A stretch of DNA of 64,000 nt from Spirosoma rhododendri (GTDB taxonomy: Bacteria; Bacteroidota; Bacteroidia; Cytophagales; Spirosomataceae), in assembly GCF_012849055.1 (NCBI RefSeq), contig NZ_CP051677.1, positions 5,161,001 through 5,225,000 of the forward strand, given 5' to 3'. Below, in pieces: positions 42,696 to 52,800 of the stretch. Position 1 is the stretch's first letter; the number at the start of each line of letters is the position of its first letter. The notes under the pieces were generated by a model, which had not been told where the DNA came from, did not search any database, and saw nothing but the letters and a program-made list of their open reading frames with translations. The translations under genes and the position numbers were made by a program.

Positions 42696-44977
42696 CAGCG
42701 TTGGGGTTTGAAGCGGAAGCCGACGTACACCATAGCCCCCGTGATGGGTCCCCACACGCGCGAACCAGCATCGAAACTGGTGCTGAACGGGTCGTTGGGG
42801 CTTATTATTGGGTCGGTTTGCCGGAAGCCGGTTAGGTTTTCACCGCCCAGATACAGCTCAAACCCGCTACGAAACGCCCGGCTGACCTGCGCGTACAACG
42901 TCGCGAAACCGGGCGAATAGGCCGTAGGCATATTTTCGTAGCTGGTGTGGACATAACCTTCGCGTAGGTACGGAATCCGGCGGGGACCGTTCCATTGCAG
43001 CGTCGCGTCGAACTTCCATTTGTCGAACGGCAGTGCATAGCCGGCATTCAGCAGCACCCGGTCGCGCGATACCATCATCTTGGGCAGCAGCCGCGACTCG
43101 CCGAACGGTCCGCCCATCGTCTGCTGCACGTCGAACAACCGGTACGCCAACTTGACATCGAACCGGCGGGCGGGCTGTATGTTTAGTTCGGCCTGAAAAC
43201 TGTTGGCGTATGACTGCCCACCCCGCCCCTGACTACTCAGGTTGTAGAAGTAAATTTCGCGGGGATGATCGACATCAACGATCAGCTGATTCTCAAACGT
43301 CGTGCGGTGAAAGTCGGCCACGAACGATGATTTCATACCCAGCAGCTGAAAATCCTGACTCAGGCTCAGGCCGTAGTTCCACGAGATTTCGGGTTGCAGC
43401 GTCGCGTCGTTGATGATGGCGCGCGAACTGACGAAGTAGCCGAAGTTCTCGATCAGCAGGTTCGGCACTCGAAAGCCCCTTCCCCCCGACGCCCGCAACG
43501 TCAGGTGGTCGTTGAGGTTGTATTTGAGGTGGGCGCGGGGTGTTAGCTGCGCGCCGAACAGGTTGTGGTAATCGAATCGGCCGCCCAGCACCAGCGTCAG
43601 CTTATCCGAGTCGGTGTAGGTGTATTCGGCAAACACGCCCGGCACCGACTCAGTCCGGCTCATCTGAATCGGGGCCAGCGACTCGCGGTAATCATCGAGC
43701 AGGTAACTCAGCCCCGCTTTGTAGGTGTGGTTGGTGTTGCCAATGATGTTCTGGTAAATCAGGTTGGCGTAGAACGTGCGCTGCTGCCCCGAATATGGCC
43801 GGAAACCGAAGTTAGCCGTTTGGTCGTGGGTCAGTCCGTTTAGAATCAGGCCCAGCCCTTTGTACGGCTTGTCGGGGAACAGAATGGCCGTTTTTGAGAA
43901 GAATTCGAGCCGTTTGGTCGTGTTGCCGAAGTCGTAACGCGTCGGGCCGTACCGCGATAGCTGGCCCCCATCGCGGTCGTCGTACAGGGCTTTCACGCCA
44001 AACTGCGCCATAAACCGGTCGCTACTATACTTGTAGCGGTTGATCGCGTTGAGCTGGGTGTAAAGCGGCAGATCGCGGAAGCCGTCCCCGTTCTGATCGA
44101 GTTCCGCCCGCTGCGTGCTGGCGTGGCCCAGCACCCCGACACTCCACTTCTTGTTAATCGGCTGCGACCAGTTAACGTTTCCTTCAAAGCGCCCGAAGCT
44201 GTTGGCGTAACCGTTGAGAAACAGGCGATCGGGCGAGTCGGGCTTTTGCAGTTCGATGTTCATCTGCCCGCTCATGCTCTCGTAGCCGTTTACCACCGAC
44301 CCCGCCCCCTTACCAACGTCGATGCTCGTGATCCAGGTGCCGGGAATGTAGTTCAGCCCAAAGGTCGTCGCCAGTCCGCGAATGGTCGGAATATTCTCGA
44401 CGTTGGTTTGCACATACTGCCCGCCCAGCCCCAGAAACTGAATCTGCTTGGCCCCCGTCACGGCATCGGCAAACGACACGCTCACCGACGCATTCGTCTC
44501 GAAACTCTCCGACAGGTTGCAGCAGGCGGCTTTGGCGAGGGTTCGCTGCGTAATAAGCTCGGTCTGAATGGGGTTGATCCGGTCGACCTGCCCCGGCGAC
44601 CCCGAAACGGTTACGGCTGCCAGTGTCCGTTCCGCCCGCAGCGTTGCCGTTATGGGCCTTGTTGGGTCGGCAATCGTTAATGTATCGGCTTGGTAACCAA
44701 CGTAGCTGATAGCCAGCCGCCGAACCGAATCGACCACCGGCAGGGCAAACCGCCCCAGCGAGTCCGTCGCTGCCCCAACCGTCGTGCCGAGCCAGTAGAC
44801 GTTAGCCCCGACGAGCGGTACGCGTTTAGTATCGACCGTTTCGCCAACTGTGCCGCGTAGCATCACGACCGTTCGCAGCGTGTCGGTGTGTTGATTTGAT
44901 TGATTGGAAAGTGTATCGGACTGCGCCAGAACCGGCAGGGACACCGCCAGCATCAGCCCCAGAAAAAGATAGTGCAT
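42695..44977 (-). CDS. TonB-dependent receptor of the metal cluster
   Basis: 760 residues. Signal peptide (1-18), carboxypeptidase-D-like domain (about 38-110, LRGTVGETVDTKRVPLVGANVYWLG), plug (about 115-240, with KAACCNLSESFETNASVSV and TIRGLATTFGLNY), then a barrel ending in VYVGFRFKPQR. There is no STN domain, unlike the receptor at 13373. The CC in the plug and the neighbours suggest a metal or metal-chelate substrate. Overlaps the HMA-AraC gene by one base pair set (ATGA). Confidence 0.9.
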   Translation of the reverse strand: MHYLFLGLMLAVSLPVLAQSDTLSNQSNQHTDTLRTVVMLRGTVGETVDTKRVPLVGANVYWLGTTVGAATDSLGRFALPVVDSVRRLAISYVGYQADTLTIADPTRPITATLRAERTLAAVTVSGSPGQVDRINPIQTELITQRTLAKAACCNLSESFETNASVSVSFADAVTGAKQIQFLGLGGQYVQTNVENIPTIRGLATTFGLNYIPGTWITSIDVGKGAGSVVNGYESMSGQMNIELQKPDSPDRLFLNGYANSFGRFEGNVNWSQPINKKWSVGVLGHASTQRAELDQNGDGFRDLPLYTQLNAINRYKYSSDRFMAQFGVKALYDDRDGGQLSRYGPTRYDFGNTTKRLEFFSKTAILFPDKPYKGLGLILNGLTHDQTANFGFRPYSGQQRTFYANLIYQNIIGNTNHTYKAGLSYLLDDYRESLAPIQMSRTESVPGVFAEYTYTDSDKLTLVLGGRFDYHNLFGAQLTPRAHLKYNLNDHLTLRASGGRGFRVPNLLIENFGYFVSSRAIINDATLQPEISWNYGLSLSQDFQLLGMKSSFVADFHRTTFENQLIVDVDHPREIYFYNLSSQGRGGQSYANSFQAELNIQPARRFDVKLAYRLFDVQQTMGGPFGESRLLPKMMVSRDRVLLNAGYALPFDKWKFDATLQWNGPRRIPYLREGYVHTSYENMPTAYSPGFATLYAQVSRAFRSGFELYLGGENLTGFRQTDPIISPNDPFSTSFDAGSRVWGPITGAMVYVGFRFKPQR

Positions 44978-45055
44978 GAAGAATCAAATTGGTAAACGAA
45001 ACAGAAGAGCGGCTGCATCGCGGGAATACAGGCCGGACTTGACGAATCGAACCAA

Positions 45056-45508
45056 TCAGATCAGCAGGGTCTGCACGAACGTGAGGATATCACGCCCGGA
45101 GAGGGCAACCGGTGGGGAATGAAACGCACTGGCGAGGGCGCTTTGCTGGTCGAAAAGCCAGCCCAGCAGGTGCCTGACGAGCGCAACGGCACCCGTCACA
45201 ACCGCTTCGGCAACGACCTTAACGAAGTGCGCGATCAGCTGACTCAGCGACGATGACGTTTCGACGTTGTCATACGACAAGTCATCGTCGCAGCAGTCGG
45301 TTTTTTTGACCATCGTCTGGCCGGTCGGTGCAGCCTGGGCATCGCTGGCGCAGGCTTTTGCGGGTGTCTGTGCGCTGAACGCAACGACGACCGTCTTTTT
45401 CTTGCCGCGCATCTGACACGTATGCTCAACCAGGCCAAAGCCGGTACTGCTCAGCAGCACGACGCAGGCCATCAGGACGTTGAACAATTGAAAAAGAGCG
45501 CGTTTCAT
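45056..45508 (-). CDS. HYC_CC_PP family protein
   Basis: 150 residues from ATG 45508 (MKRALFQLFNV). Signal or membrane anchor (1-24), then the three family marks: HTC (variant of HYC, near residue 29), CC in KKTDCCDDD (near 74) and PP in FHSPPVAL (near 132). This small Bacteroidota family commonly lies beside metal TonB receptors; function unknown. Upstream of the receptor in the same direction, separated by a short leader. Confidence 0.8.
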   Translation of the reverse strand: MKRALFQLFNVLMACVVLLSSTGFGLVEHTCQMRGKKKTVVVAFSAQTPAKACASDAQAAPTGQTMVKKTDCCDDDLSYDNVETSSSLSQLIAHFVKVVAEAVVTGAVALVRHLLGWLFDQQSALASAFHSPPVALSGRDILTFVQTLLI

Positions 45509-45516
45509 AGACAGAT

Positions 45517-45547
45517 CAAAAGTAGAATTACCTGTCAAGATTTGCAA
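45517..45547 (-). promoter_or_regulatory. Promoter of the metal-cluster operon
   Basis: On the minus strand TTG (45545-45547), 20-base spacer, then TACTTTTG (45517-45524), a full TAnnTTTG box 8 bases before the ATG at 45508. The leader would be very short. Confidence 0.55.
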
Positions 45548-45626
45548 CTAGTACGCATAAAAGCTCGAAATCCTGTACGACAAAACCGGTATCGTGTTAG
45601 TTTTCCCGACCAAACCCGTCACCGTT

Positions 45627-46223
45627 ATGTATACGCTTGCTCAGGCCACCGTTCAGCTTCGTCAACAGATCAGTCAGTTTACTACGCTGTCCGACGAAGA
45701 ATGGAATCGGCTGGTGCCGCACCTGACGCTCGTGACCCTGAAAAAGCAGCAACCATTCGCCCAACAGGGCATCGTAGCCGACCGGATCGGGATGGTACTC
45801 GACGGGGCACTACGGCAATTCTACACAAAAGACGGCGAGGAGCGAACGACGTATTTCTTCTTTGAACACCAGCTTACCGGGGCCTACATGAGCTGCGTAA
45901 CGGGCCATCCTTCGCCGGTCACCATCGAAGCCCTCACCCCTACCACCTGCATCAGCTTTCCCTACGCCGTGCTGCATAGTCTATTCGACACGTGCAGCGG
46001 CTGGCAACGATTCGGGCGGTTGTTGGCCGAGTACCTGATGGTCGCGCTGGAAGAACGGATGGCGGGCCTGCTGTTGCTCAGCCCCGAAGAGCGGTACCTG
46101 GCCCTGCTGGAAGGGCCACACAGAGAACTGCTTCGGCGCGTGCCACAACACTACATCGCCAACTACCTGGGTATTACGCCGGTCAGCATGAGCCGTATCC
46201 GCAACCGCATCCGGCCGCGGTAA
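45627..46223 (+). CDS. Crp/Fnr family transcriptional regulator
   Basis: 198 residues from ATG 45627 (MYTLAQATVQLR). N-terminal cNMP-binding fold (about 25-115, FAQQGIVADRIGMVLDGALRQFYT, EERTTYFFFEHQLTG), C-terminal HTH (VPQHYIANYLGITPVSMSRIRNRI). Most like Bacteroidota Crp-type regulators without Fe-S ligands. Divergent from the metal operon, and next to an NAD(P)-binding gene. Confidence 0.92.
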   Translation: MYTLAQATVQLRQQISQFTTLSDEEWNRLVPHLTLVTLKKQQPFAQQGIVADRIGMVLDGALRQFYTKDGEERTTYFFFEHQLTGAYMSCVTGHPSPVTIEALTPTTCISFPYAVLHSLFDTCSGWQRFGRLLAEYLMVALEERMAGLLLLSPEERYLALLEGPHRELLRRVPQHYIANYLGITPVSMSRIRNRIRPR

Positions 46224-46309
46224 GCGCATTCCTTATCTTTTGTTATCGTTTCGGCACCCGGCCCGGCGGCACCTTTGTCACATCAATCACAAGCCAAACC
46301 GATACCGTC

Positions 46310-47272
46310 ATGCATACGATCTTAGGAGCCGGTGGACACGCATCCGGCGCACTGACCCGCGAATTAATCAACGCCAAACTACCCGTTCGGCTCATCAGCC
46401 GCCGACCCATTACCACCGACGCGCCCAACGTAAGCTGGCAACCCGCCGACCTGCTCAACTACGACGAACTAGCACGGGCCACGAAGGGCGCTACCGTGCT
46501 GTACCTCTGCCCCGGCCTGCCCTACGACAGCAATGTCTGGCGGCAGCAGTGGCCAACCATCGTTCGCAACGCCATCGATGTCGCCAAAGCCAATCAGGCC
46601 CGGCTGATTTTTCTGGACAATGTGTACATGTACGGACTGGTCGACGGGCCGATGACCGAAACGACGCCCTACAATCCGATGAGTCCCAAAGGCGAGGTGC
46701 AGGCCCAGACAGCGACGACGCTAATGGACGAGGTCAGGGCCGGAAACCTGCGGGCTAGCATTGCGCGCTGCCCGGACTTTTACGGCAGCGGTGCCAGCAG
46801 TTTCTACGACTCCACCGTTCTCGACAAGTTTGCCAACGGGCAGCGGGCGCAGTGGCTCGGCCGGGTCGATAAGCGGCACAGCTATCTCTACCTGCCCGAC
46901 ATCGGCAAAGCGATGTATTTGCTGGGGCAGCAGCCGGACAGCGACAACCAGATCTGGCACCTGCCCACCGCCCCCGCGCTGACCGGACGCGAGTACATCA
47001 GCCTGGCCGCCGACGTGTTTGGCGTACCCGACCGCTACCTGACCGTGTCCAAAACCGTGACGCAGCTACTGGGTCTGTTTATGCCATTCATGAAAAACGT
47101 AGCGGAGGTATTTTACCAGTACGACCGCGATTACGTATTCAACTCCGACAAATTTGAGCGGGCGTTCGGTATGCAGCCAACCAGCTACCGCGAAGGAGTT
47201 ACGGCCATTGCCAACCGCTTGCGTCAACCGGCGACAGTTCCCGACAAATCCTTGTCGCTGGTAGCCAGCTAG
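46310..47272 (+). CDS. NAD-dependent epimerase/dehydratase-like protein
   Basis: 320 residues from ATG 46310 (MHTILGAGGHASGALTREL); the longer open frame upstream overlaps the crp gene. Atypical SDR: GxGGxxG start, RLIFLDNVYMYGLVDGPMTE (YG without clear YxxxK), SIARCPDFYGSG. A CACCTTTG box lies 40 bases upstream. Reaction unknown; sugar-nucleotide or small-carbonyl reduction is possible. Confidence 0.87.
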   Translation: MHTILGAGGHASGALTRELINAKLPVRLISRRPITTDAPNVSWQPADLLNYDELARATKGATVLYLCPGLPYDSNVWRQQWPTIVRNAIDVAKANQARLIFLDNVYMYGLVDGPMTETTPYNPMSPKGEVQAQTATTLMDEVRAGNLRASIARCPDFYGSGASSFYDSTVLDKFANGQRAQWLGRVDKRHSYLYLPDIGKAMYLLGQQPDSDNQIWHLPTAPALTGREYISLAADVFGVPDRYLTVSKTVTQLLGLFMPFMKNVAEVFYQYDRDYVFNSDKFERAFGMQPTSYREGVTAIANRLRQPATVPDKSLSLVAS

Positions 47273-47350
47273 CACCCGTCTAACCTTCAACCAACACAAG
47301 CCGTTTGTAGCAGCACGACCCCGATCCGACAACGGGCGGGGCCGCGCTGC

Positions 47351-48820
47351 ATGAAGAAAACAATCATCTACTGGTTTCGCAACGACCTGCGCCTGCACGA
47401 CAACGAAGGGCTGTACCGCGCCTACGAAGACGCCGACATCGTTCTGCCCGTTTTCGTATTCGACCCCAAATCCGTTGCCCCGCTTCCCGACATCGACGTA
47501 CCCAAAGCCGGTCCACACCGCGTCCGGTTTCTGCTCGAATCGCTGCATGATCTGCGCGAATCGCTCCGCAAACGGGGTAGCGACTTGCTGATTCGGATCG
47601 GCGATCCGGTCGAAGAGATTGCGAAACTGGCGCAGGAGCAGCAGGCAACGGCCGTCTACGCCGGTCAGGAAGCCACCACCGAAGAAATCGACCTGGAGCA
47701 GCAACTCGACAAGCGGCTCAAATCGGACGGCGTCGACCTGCGGCTGTTCTGGATGTTGTCGCTGTATCACATCGATGATCTGCCGTTCGACGTTTCCGAA
47801 CTACCCGACGCCTACCGTGACTTTCGGAAAGGCTGTGAAAAAGAAGCCCACGTCCGGCAGGCGTTACCCGAACCAACCATCAGCCCCCTGCCGACAGATG
47901 TGACGGTGGGAAAGCTACCGACCTTTGCCAGTCTGGGCATGACAAAACCCAGCATCGACAAGCGGGCGGCTATCCAGTTTACCGGTGGCGAAACGGAAGC
48001 ACTGGCGCGGCTGAACGACTATTTCTGGACCCGCGATCAGTTGCGCAATTACAAGTACACCCGCAATCAGTTACTGGGCGAAGATTATTCAAGCAAGTTT
48101 TCAGCCTGGCTGGCCAACGGCTGTCTGTCGCCCCGGCACGTGTACTGGGAAGTGAAACGCTACGAGCAGGAACGCAAAAAGAACGTGTCGACCTATTGGC
48201 TCGTGTTCGAGCTGATCTGGCGGGATTACTTCCGGTTTCAGGCAGCTAAGCAGGGTGCGCTACTATTCCAAGCAAAAGGTCCGCGCAAGGTATCTACGGA
48301 AGGCTGGGTAAAAGATAAGGACCTGTTTGCAAAATGGGCCGCCGGGCAAACGGGCATCCCCTTCGTGGACGCGGCCATGCGCGAACTCAACGCGACAGGC
48401 TACCTATCCAACCGCGCCCGACAGAACGTCGCCAGCCTGCTCATCACCCGCGACGGCAAACCCGACCTGAGCGTGTGGTGGCCGTGGGGGGCCGCGTACA
48501 TGGAAAGCCGGCTCATCGACTATGACCCGGCTAGCAACTGGGGCAACTGGAATCTGGTCGCCAAAGTGGGGGCTGACCCGCGCAACGACCGGTATTTCAA
48601 CATCTACACCCAGGCGACGAAGTACGACGCGAAGGGCGAGTACGTCAGGCTGTGGTGCCCCGAGCTGGCGGCTGTCCCAGCCGATAAACTGCAACTCCTT
48701 TCGCTCAACAATCCCGACGAACTGGCGGAATGGGGCGTTACGCTGGGCCGGAACTACCCCGAACCGCTGGTCGATCCGCAAAAATGGACGCGTCGGAAGG
48801 CGAAAACTGCCAAGCAATGA
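47351..48820 (+). CDS. Cryptochrome/photolyase, DASH type
   Basis: 489 residues. N-terminal photolyase alpha/beta domain (IIYWFRNDLRLHDNEGL, VFVFDPKS) and C-terminal FAD domain (YKYTRNQLLGEDYSSKFSAWLANGCLSPR, WRDYFRFQ, GIPFVDAAMRELNATGYLSNRARQNVAS, SNWGNWNLVAKVGADPRNDRYFN). The DASH subgroup repairs cyclobutane dimers in single-stranded DNA with blue light. Carries FAD and probably an antenna cofactor. Confidence 0.94.
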   Translation: MKKTIIYWFRNDLRLHDNEGLYRAYEDADIVLPVFVFDPKSVAPLPDIDVPKAGPHRVRFLLESLHDLRESLRKRGSDLLIRIGDPVEEIAKLAQEQQATAVYAGQEATTEEIDLEQQLDKRLKSDGVDLRLFWMLSLYHIDDLPFDVSELPDAYRDFRKGCEKEAHVRQALPEPTISPLPTDVTVGKLPTFASLGMTKPSIDKRAAIQFTGGETEALARLNDYFWTRDQLRNYKYTRNQLLGEDYSSKFSAWLANGCLSPRHVYWEVKRYEQERKKNVSTYWLVFELIWRDYFRFQAAKQGALLFQAKGPRKVSTEGWVKDKDLFAKWAAGQTGIPFVDAAMRELNATGYLSNRARQNVASLLITRDGKPDLSVWWPWGAAYMESRLIDYDPASNWGNWNLVAKVGADPRNDRYFNIYTQATKYDAKGEYVRLWCPELAAVPADKLQLLSLNNPDELAEWGVTLGRNYPEPLVDPQKWTRRKAKTAKQ

Positions 48821-48991
48821 CAGCCCATCCCGCAGTCTGAAACGACATAGATGACAAGAGAACTTATACGCGTGCGGCTCAGTTACTAATTAGGAAATCA
48901 CCCCCCAGCTTCTTTCGTATCCGGCACCTGTTTCAGGCAAACAGGCTTGTTCCGATTTGCTACCGATTGATTTCAGTCCGGCTCAGTAGTG

Positions 48992-49022
48992 TTGATTCAC
49001 GCATACGGTTTGCCTGCCTTTG
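48992..49022 (+). promoter_or_regulatory. Promoter of cold-shock-domain gene
   Basis: TTG (48992-48994), 20-base spacer, TGCCTTTG (49015-49022). It leaves a leader of about 70 bases before ATG 49098, in keeping with cold-shock mRNAs. Confidence 0.5.
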
Positions 49023-49097
49023 TACAGGATCAGATTGCGTATGGTGGTACTACACTGGCCGGGACTATTCATTTTACACACTAGTAACCAACTAACT

Positions 49098-49592
49098 ATG
49101 GGCGCATCAAGCGAGACCTTCAGTAAACGAGAAAAAGAAAAACAACGGCAGAAGAAAAAGCAGGATAAACAGGAAAAGCGCGAAGACCGGAAGGCGAATG
49201 CCAGCAAAGGGCAGGGTCTCGATCAGATGATGGCGTATGTTGACGAGTATGGCAACATCACCAACACCCCACCGAACCCACAGCGTCGCAGTACGGTAGC
49301 GCAGGAAGATATCGCTATCAGTGTAGCCCGGCGGGGAGCCGAGCCACCGGAAGATCTTACGCGCCGGGGAACGGTAACTCGCTTCGACTCATCGAAGGGC
49401 TACGGCTTCATTCAGGACGGCCAGAGCCAGCAAAGCGTGTTTGTGCACCAGAACGAGCTGATTGATTCAATCCAGCAAAACGACAAGGTCACGTTTGAGA
49501 TCAAGATGACACCTAAAGGGGCCAGTGCGACCAACGTACGGAGATGGGTCAACGAGCCGGTGGCGGCTCCCGCACCACCCGAAGCAGCGTAA
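49098..49592 (+). CDS. Cold-shock-domain protein with charged N-terminal extension
   Basis: 164 residues from ATG 49098 (MGASSETFSKREKEKQRQKK). A Lys/Glu/Arg-rich helical extension (about 8-40), a linker, then a cold-shock domain (about 90-150): GTVTRFDSSKGYGFIQD and QSVFVHQNEL are the RNP1 and RNP2 motifs. Binds single-stranded nucleic acid. It is twice the length of a simple CspA. The tail is PA-rich. Confidence 0.9.
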   Translation: MGASSETFSKREKEKQRQKKKQDKQEKREDRKANASKGQGLDQMMAYVDEYGNITNTPPNPQRRSTVAQEDIAISVARRGAEPPEDLTRRGTVTRFDSSKGYGFIQDGQSQQSVFVHQNELIDSIQQNDKVTFEIKMTPKGASATNVRRWVNEPVAAPAPPEAA

Positions 49593-49614
49593 CGCAGCAG
49601 GCAGCTATATGATG

Positions 49615-49657
49615 GCCTGGTCTCAGTGGCTTAAACAGCCACCGGGCCAGGCTTTTT
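49615..49657 (+). terminator. Intrinsic terminator of cold-shock gene
   Basis: GCCTGG...GTGGCT-TAAAC-AGCCAC...CCAGGC followed by TTTTT (49653-49657), 22 bases after the stop. Confidence 0.88.
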
Positions 49658-49812
49658 GCTGTTCAGCAAATTCAGTAAGACCGCACCTTCGGCCCTCCCA
49701 ATCGTTATGATTTATCTTTGCTGAAGCGTATTTTTGTCAGCTACGATCTGTTAGAAATACCCGTTCTGGCTGCGTTCATCACGATTTATCAGTAACCTGA
49801 CTCTTCGTTTCT

Positions 49813-52800
49813 GTGAAACCCACTGCCCTGCTCGTTCTGCTTACCCTCCTGCTGACCAGTTGCGACAAACCGCTGTTTACGCAGCTTCCCGCCGAAGACA
49901 CCGGTATTACGTTTGCCAATCGCATCGTGGACAACGACACGATGAACATCATCGACTTCGAGTACATTTACAACGGGGGCGGCACGGCCATTGGCGACTT
50001 CAACAACGACGGGCTGGCCGATATTTTCTTTACCGGCAATCAGGTCGAAAACCGGCTGTACCTGAACAAGGGCGAGTTTAAATTCGACGACATCACCAAA
50101 ACGGCGGGCGTCGGCGGGGGTGGCAAATGGTGTTCGGGCGTCGCGCTGGTCGACATCAACAACGACGGCTGGCTCGACATCTACGTCGGTGCGACGGTGA
50201 GTAAGGTAGCTGCCCGGCGGGAGAACATGCTGTTTGTCAATCAGGGGGCGAAAAACGGGCAGCCGCCAGTGTTCCGCGAGATGGCGAAAGAATACGGTAT
50301 TGCCGACGACGGCCACACAACCAACGCGGCTTTCTTCGACTACGACAACGACGGCGACCTCGACCTCTACGTGTTGACCAACACCATCGAGGAGTACCCC
50401 AACGCCTACCGCGCCCGCCTGACCGACGGCTCATCCATCACCACCGACCGGCTCTACCGCAACGACCCGAACCCTACGCTGGGCCACCCAGTCTTTACCA
50501 ATGTCTCGAAACCGGCTGGTATTCAGATCGAAGGCTATGGACTCGGCATCAACATTTCCGACATCAATCGCGACGGCTGGAAAGACGTCTACGTGACGAA
50601 CGACTACCTCAGCGACGACCTGCTCTGGATCAACAACAAGAACGGGACGTTTACCGATCGCGCTCCCGAATACGTGAAGCACACGAGCGGCTCGGCTATG
50701 GGCAACGATATTGCCGACATCAACAACGACGGGCTGGTCGATATTATGGCGGTGGATATGCTGCCGCGCGACAACTACCGCAAGAAAATGCTTGTCGGGC
50801 CGAACAACTACCAGACCTATCTCAACAATGATCAGTACAAGCACACGTACCAGTTCGTTCGTAACACGCTGCAACTGAATCAGGGTATGGCCCGCACCGA
50901 TTCGGGCGGCACGCACCCGGTGTTCAGCGAGGTGAGCCTGTTCAGCGATGTCGCCGAAACCGACTGGAGCTGGACCCCCAGCCTACTCGATTTCGACAAC
51001 GACGGCCACCGCGACCTGCTGATTACCAACGGCTTTCCGAAAGACGTTACCGACCGCGACTTTACCTCGTTCCGGGCGCAGAGTTCGTCGGTTGCGCCGA
51101 AAGATTTTCTGCTGGCGCAGATTCCGGTCATCAAAATCAGCAATTACGCCTTCCGCAACCGGGGCGAGTCGGGCGTGCCGACGTTTGAGGACGTGACCGA
51201 GAAGTGGGGGCTGAAAACGCCGTCGTTCTCCAACGGCGCGGCCTACGGCGACCTCGACAACGATGGCGATGTCGATTACGTGGTCAATAACATCAACGAC
51301 TCGGCCTTCGTCTACCGCAACAATCTGGTCGAGAGTAAGCGCGAAAAAGCCAATTACCTGCGGATGAAGTTCGTCGGTGAGGGACAAAACCGCATGGGTC
51401 TGGGCGCGATTGTCGAACTGCACTACGGCAAAAACAAGGCGCAACAGGTCTACGAACACAGTCCGTACCGGGGCTACCTGTCGACGGTCGAAGCGGTGGC
51501 GCACTTCGGGCTGGGCGACGTGAAAACGGTCGATGAAGTACGGATTATCTGGCCGGGGCTGAACGGCGCTCCGCAGCATCAGCAGGTACTACGCAACGTG
51601 CCGGTTAATCAGGTGCTGACCGTCGATGTCCGCAACGCCCGCGATCCCTACGTGCCGACCGCCCAACCCGCCAGCCTGTTCACCGACGTTACCGACTCGC
51701 TGAACATCGCGTACCGACACAACGAACCCGACTATATCGACTTCAACACGCAGAAACTGCTGCCCCACAAACTCTCGCAGTTCGGGCCAGCCGTGTCGGT
51801 GGGCGACGTCAATGGCGACGGGCTGGACGATATTTTTATCGGTGGCTCGCGGCTCAACAAAGGACATTTTCTGGTGCAAACCCTTCGCAATGGCAAGCCG
51901 ACGTTTGCCGAGCAGGATTTGCTACCCGAACCCGCCATTGCCGGGACGATGTACGGCGGATCAGGCAACGCCAAAGACAAGGCGCAGGAAGACATGGGTA
52001 CGCTGCTGTTCGATGCCGACGGCGACGGCGACACCGACCTATACATTGCCAGCGGCAGCGTGGAAGGGCAGCCCAACTCGGCTACTTTTCAGGATCGGCT
52101 GTATCTCAACGACGGCAAAGGCAAGTTCAGCCTGACGGTGAATGCGCTACCGACGAACACCGTCAGCAAGTCGTGCGTGAAAGCCGTTGACTTCGACCGC
52201 GACGGTGATCTTGATCTGTTCGTTGGCGGGCGTATTGAACCCGATCATTACCCGAAACCGGTGTCGAGCTGTCTGCTGCGCAACGATTCCAAACCCGGTC
52301 AGCCCCGCTTTACCGACGTAACCAAAGCCGTTGCCCCCGCGCTGGTCAATGCCGGGCTGGTCTGCGACGCGCTCTGGACCGACGCCGACAACGACGGCTG
52401 GCCCGATCTGATGCTGGCCGGGGAGTTTATGCCGCTGACCATCCTGAAAAACCAGACCGGTAAAAAGCTGGAAGCCCTGAAAACCGATCTCACCGGGCAA
52501 ACGGGCTGGTGGAACAGTCTGGTCGCGGGTGATTTCGACCGCGATGGCGACATCGATTACGTGGCGGGGAACCTGGGCCTGAACGCGCGGATGCGGGCGT
52601 CGGAGCGCGAACCGGTGCGGATGTACGCGGGCGACTTCGACAACAACGGTTTCTACGACGCTATCCCGACGCTGTTTATTCCCGACGAAAACGGCGTCAG
52701 CCGGGAGTTTACGCTGCACGGTCGCGACGATCTCATCAAGCAGATGATCGTGATGCGGAAGCGGTTTCCGCTGTACAAAGACTTTACGCAGGCCAGTATC

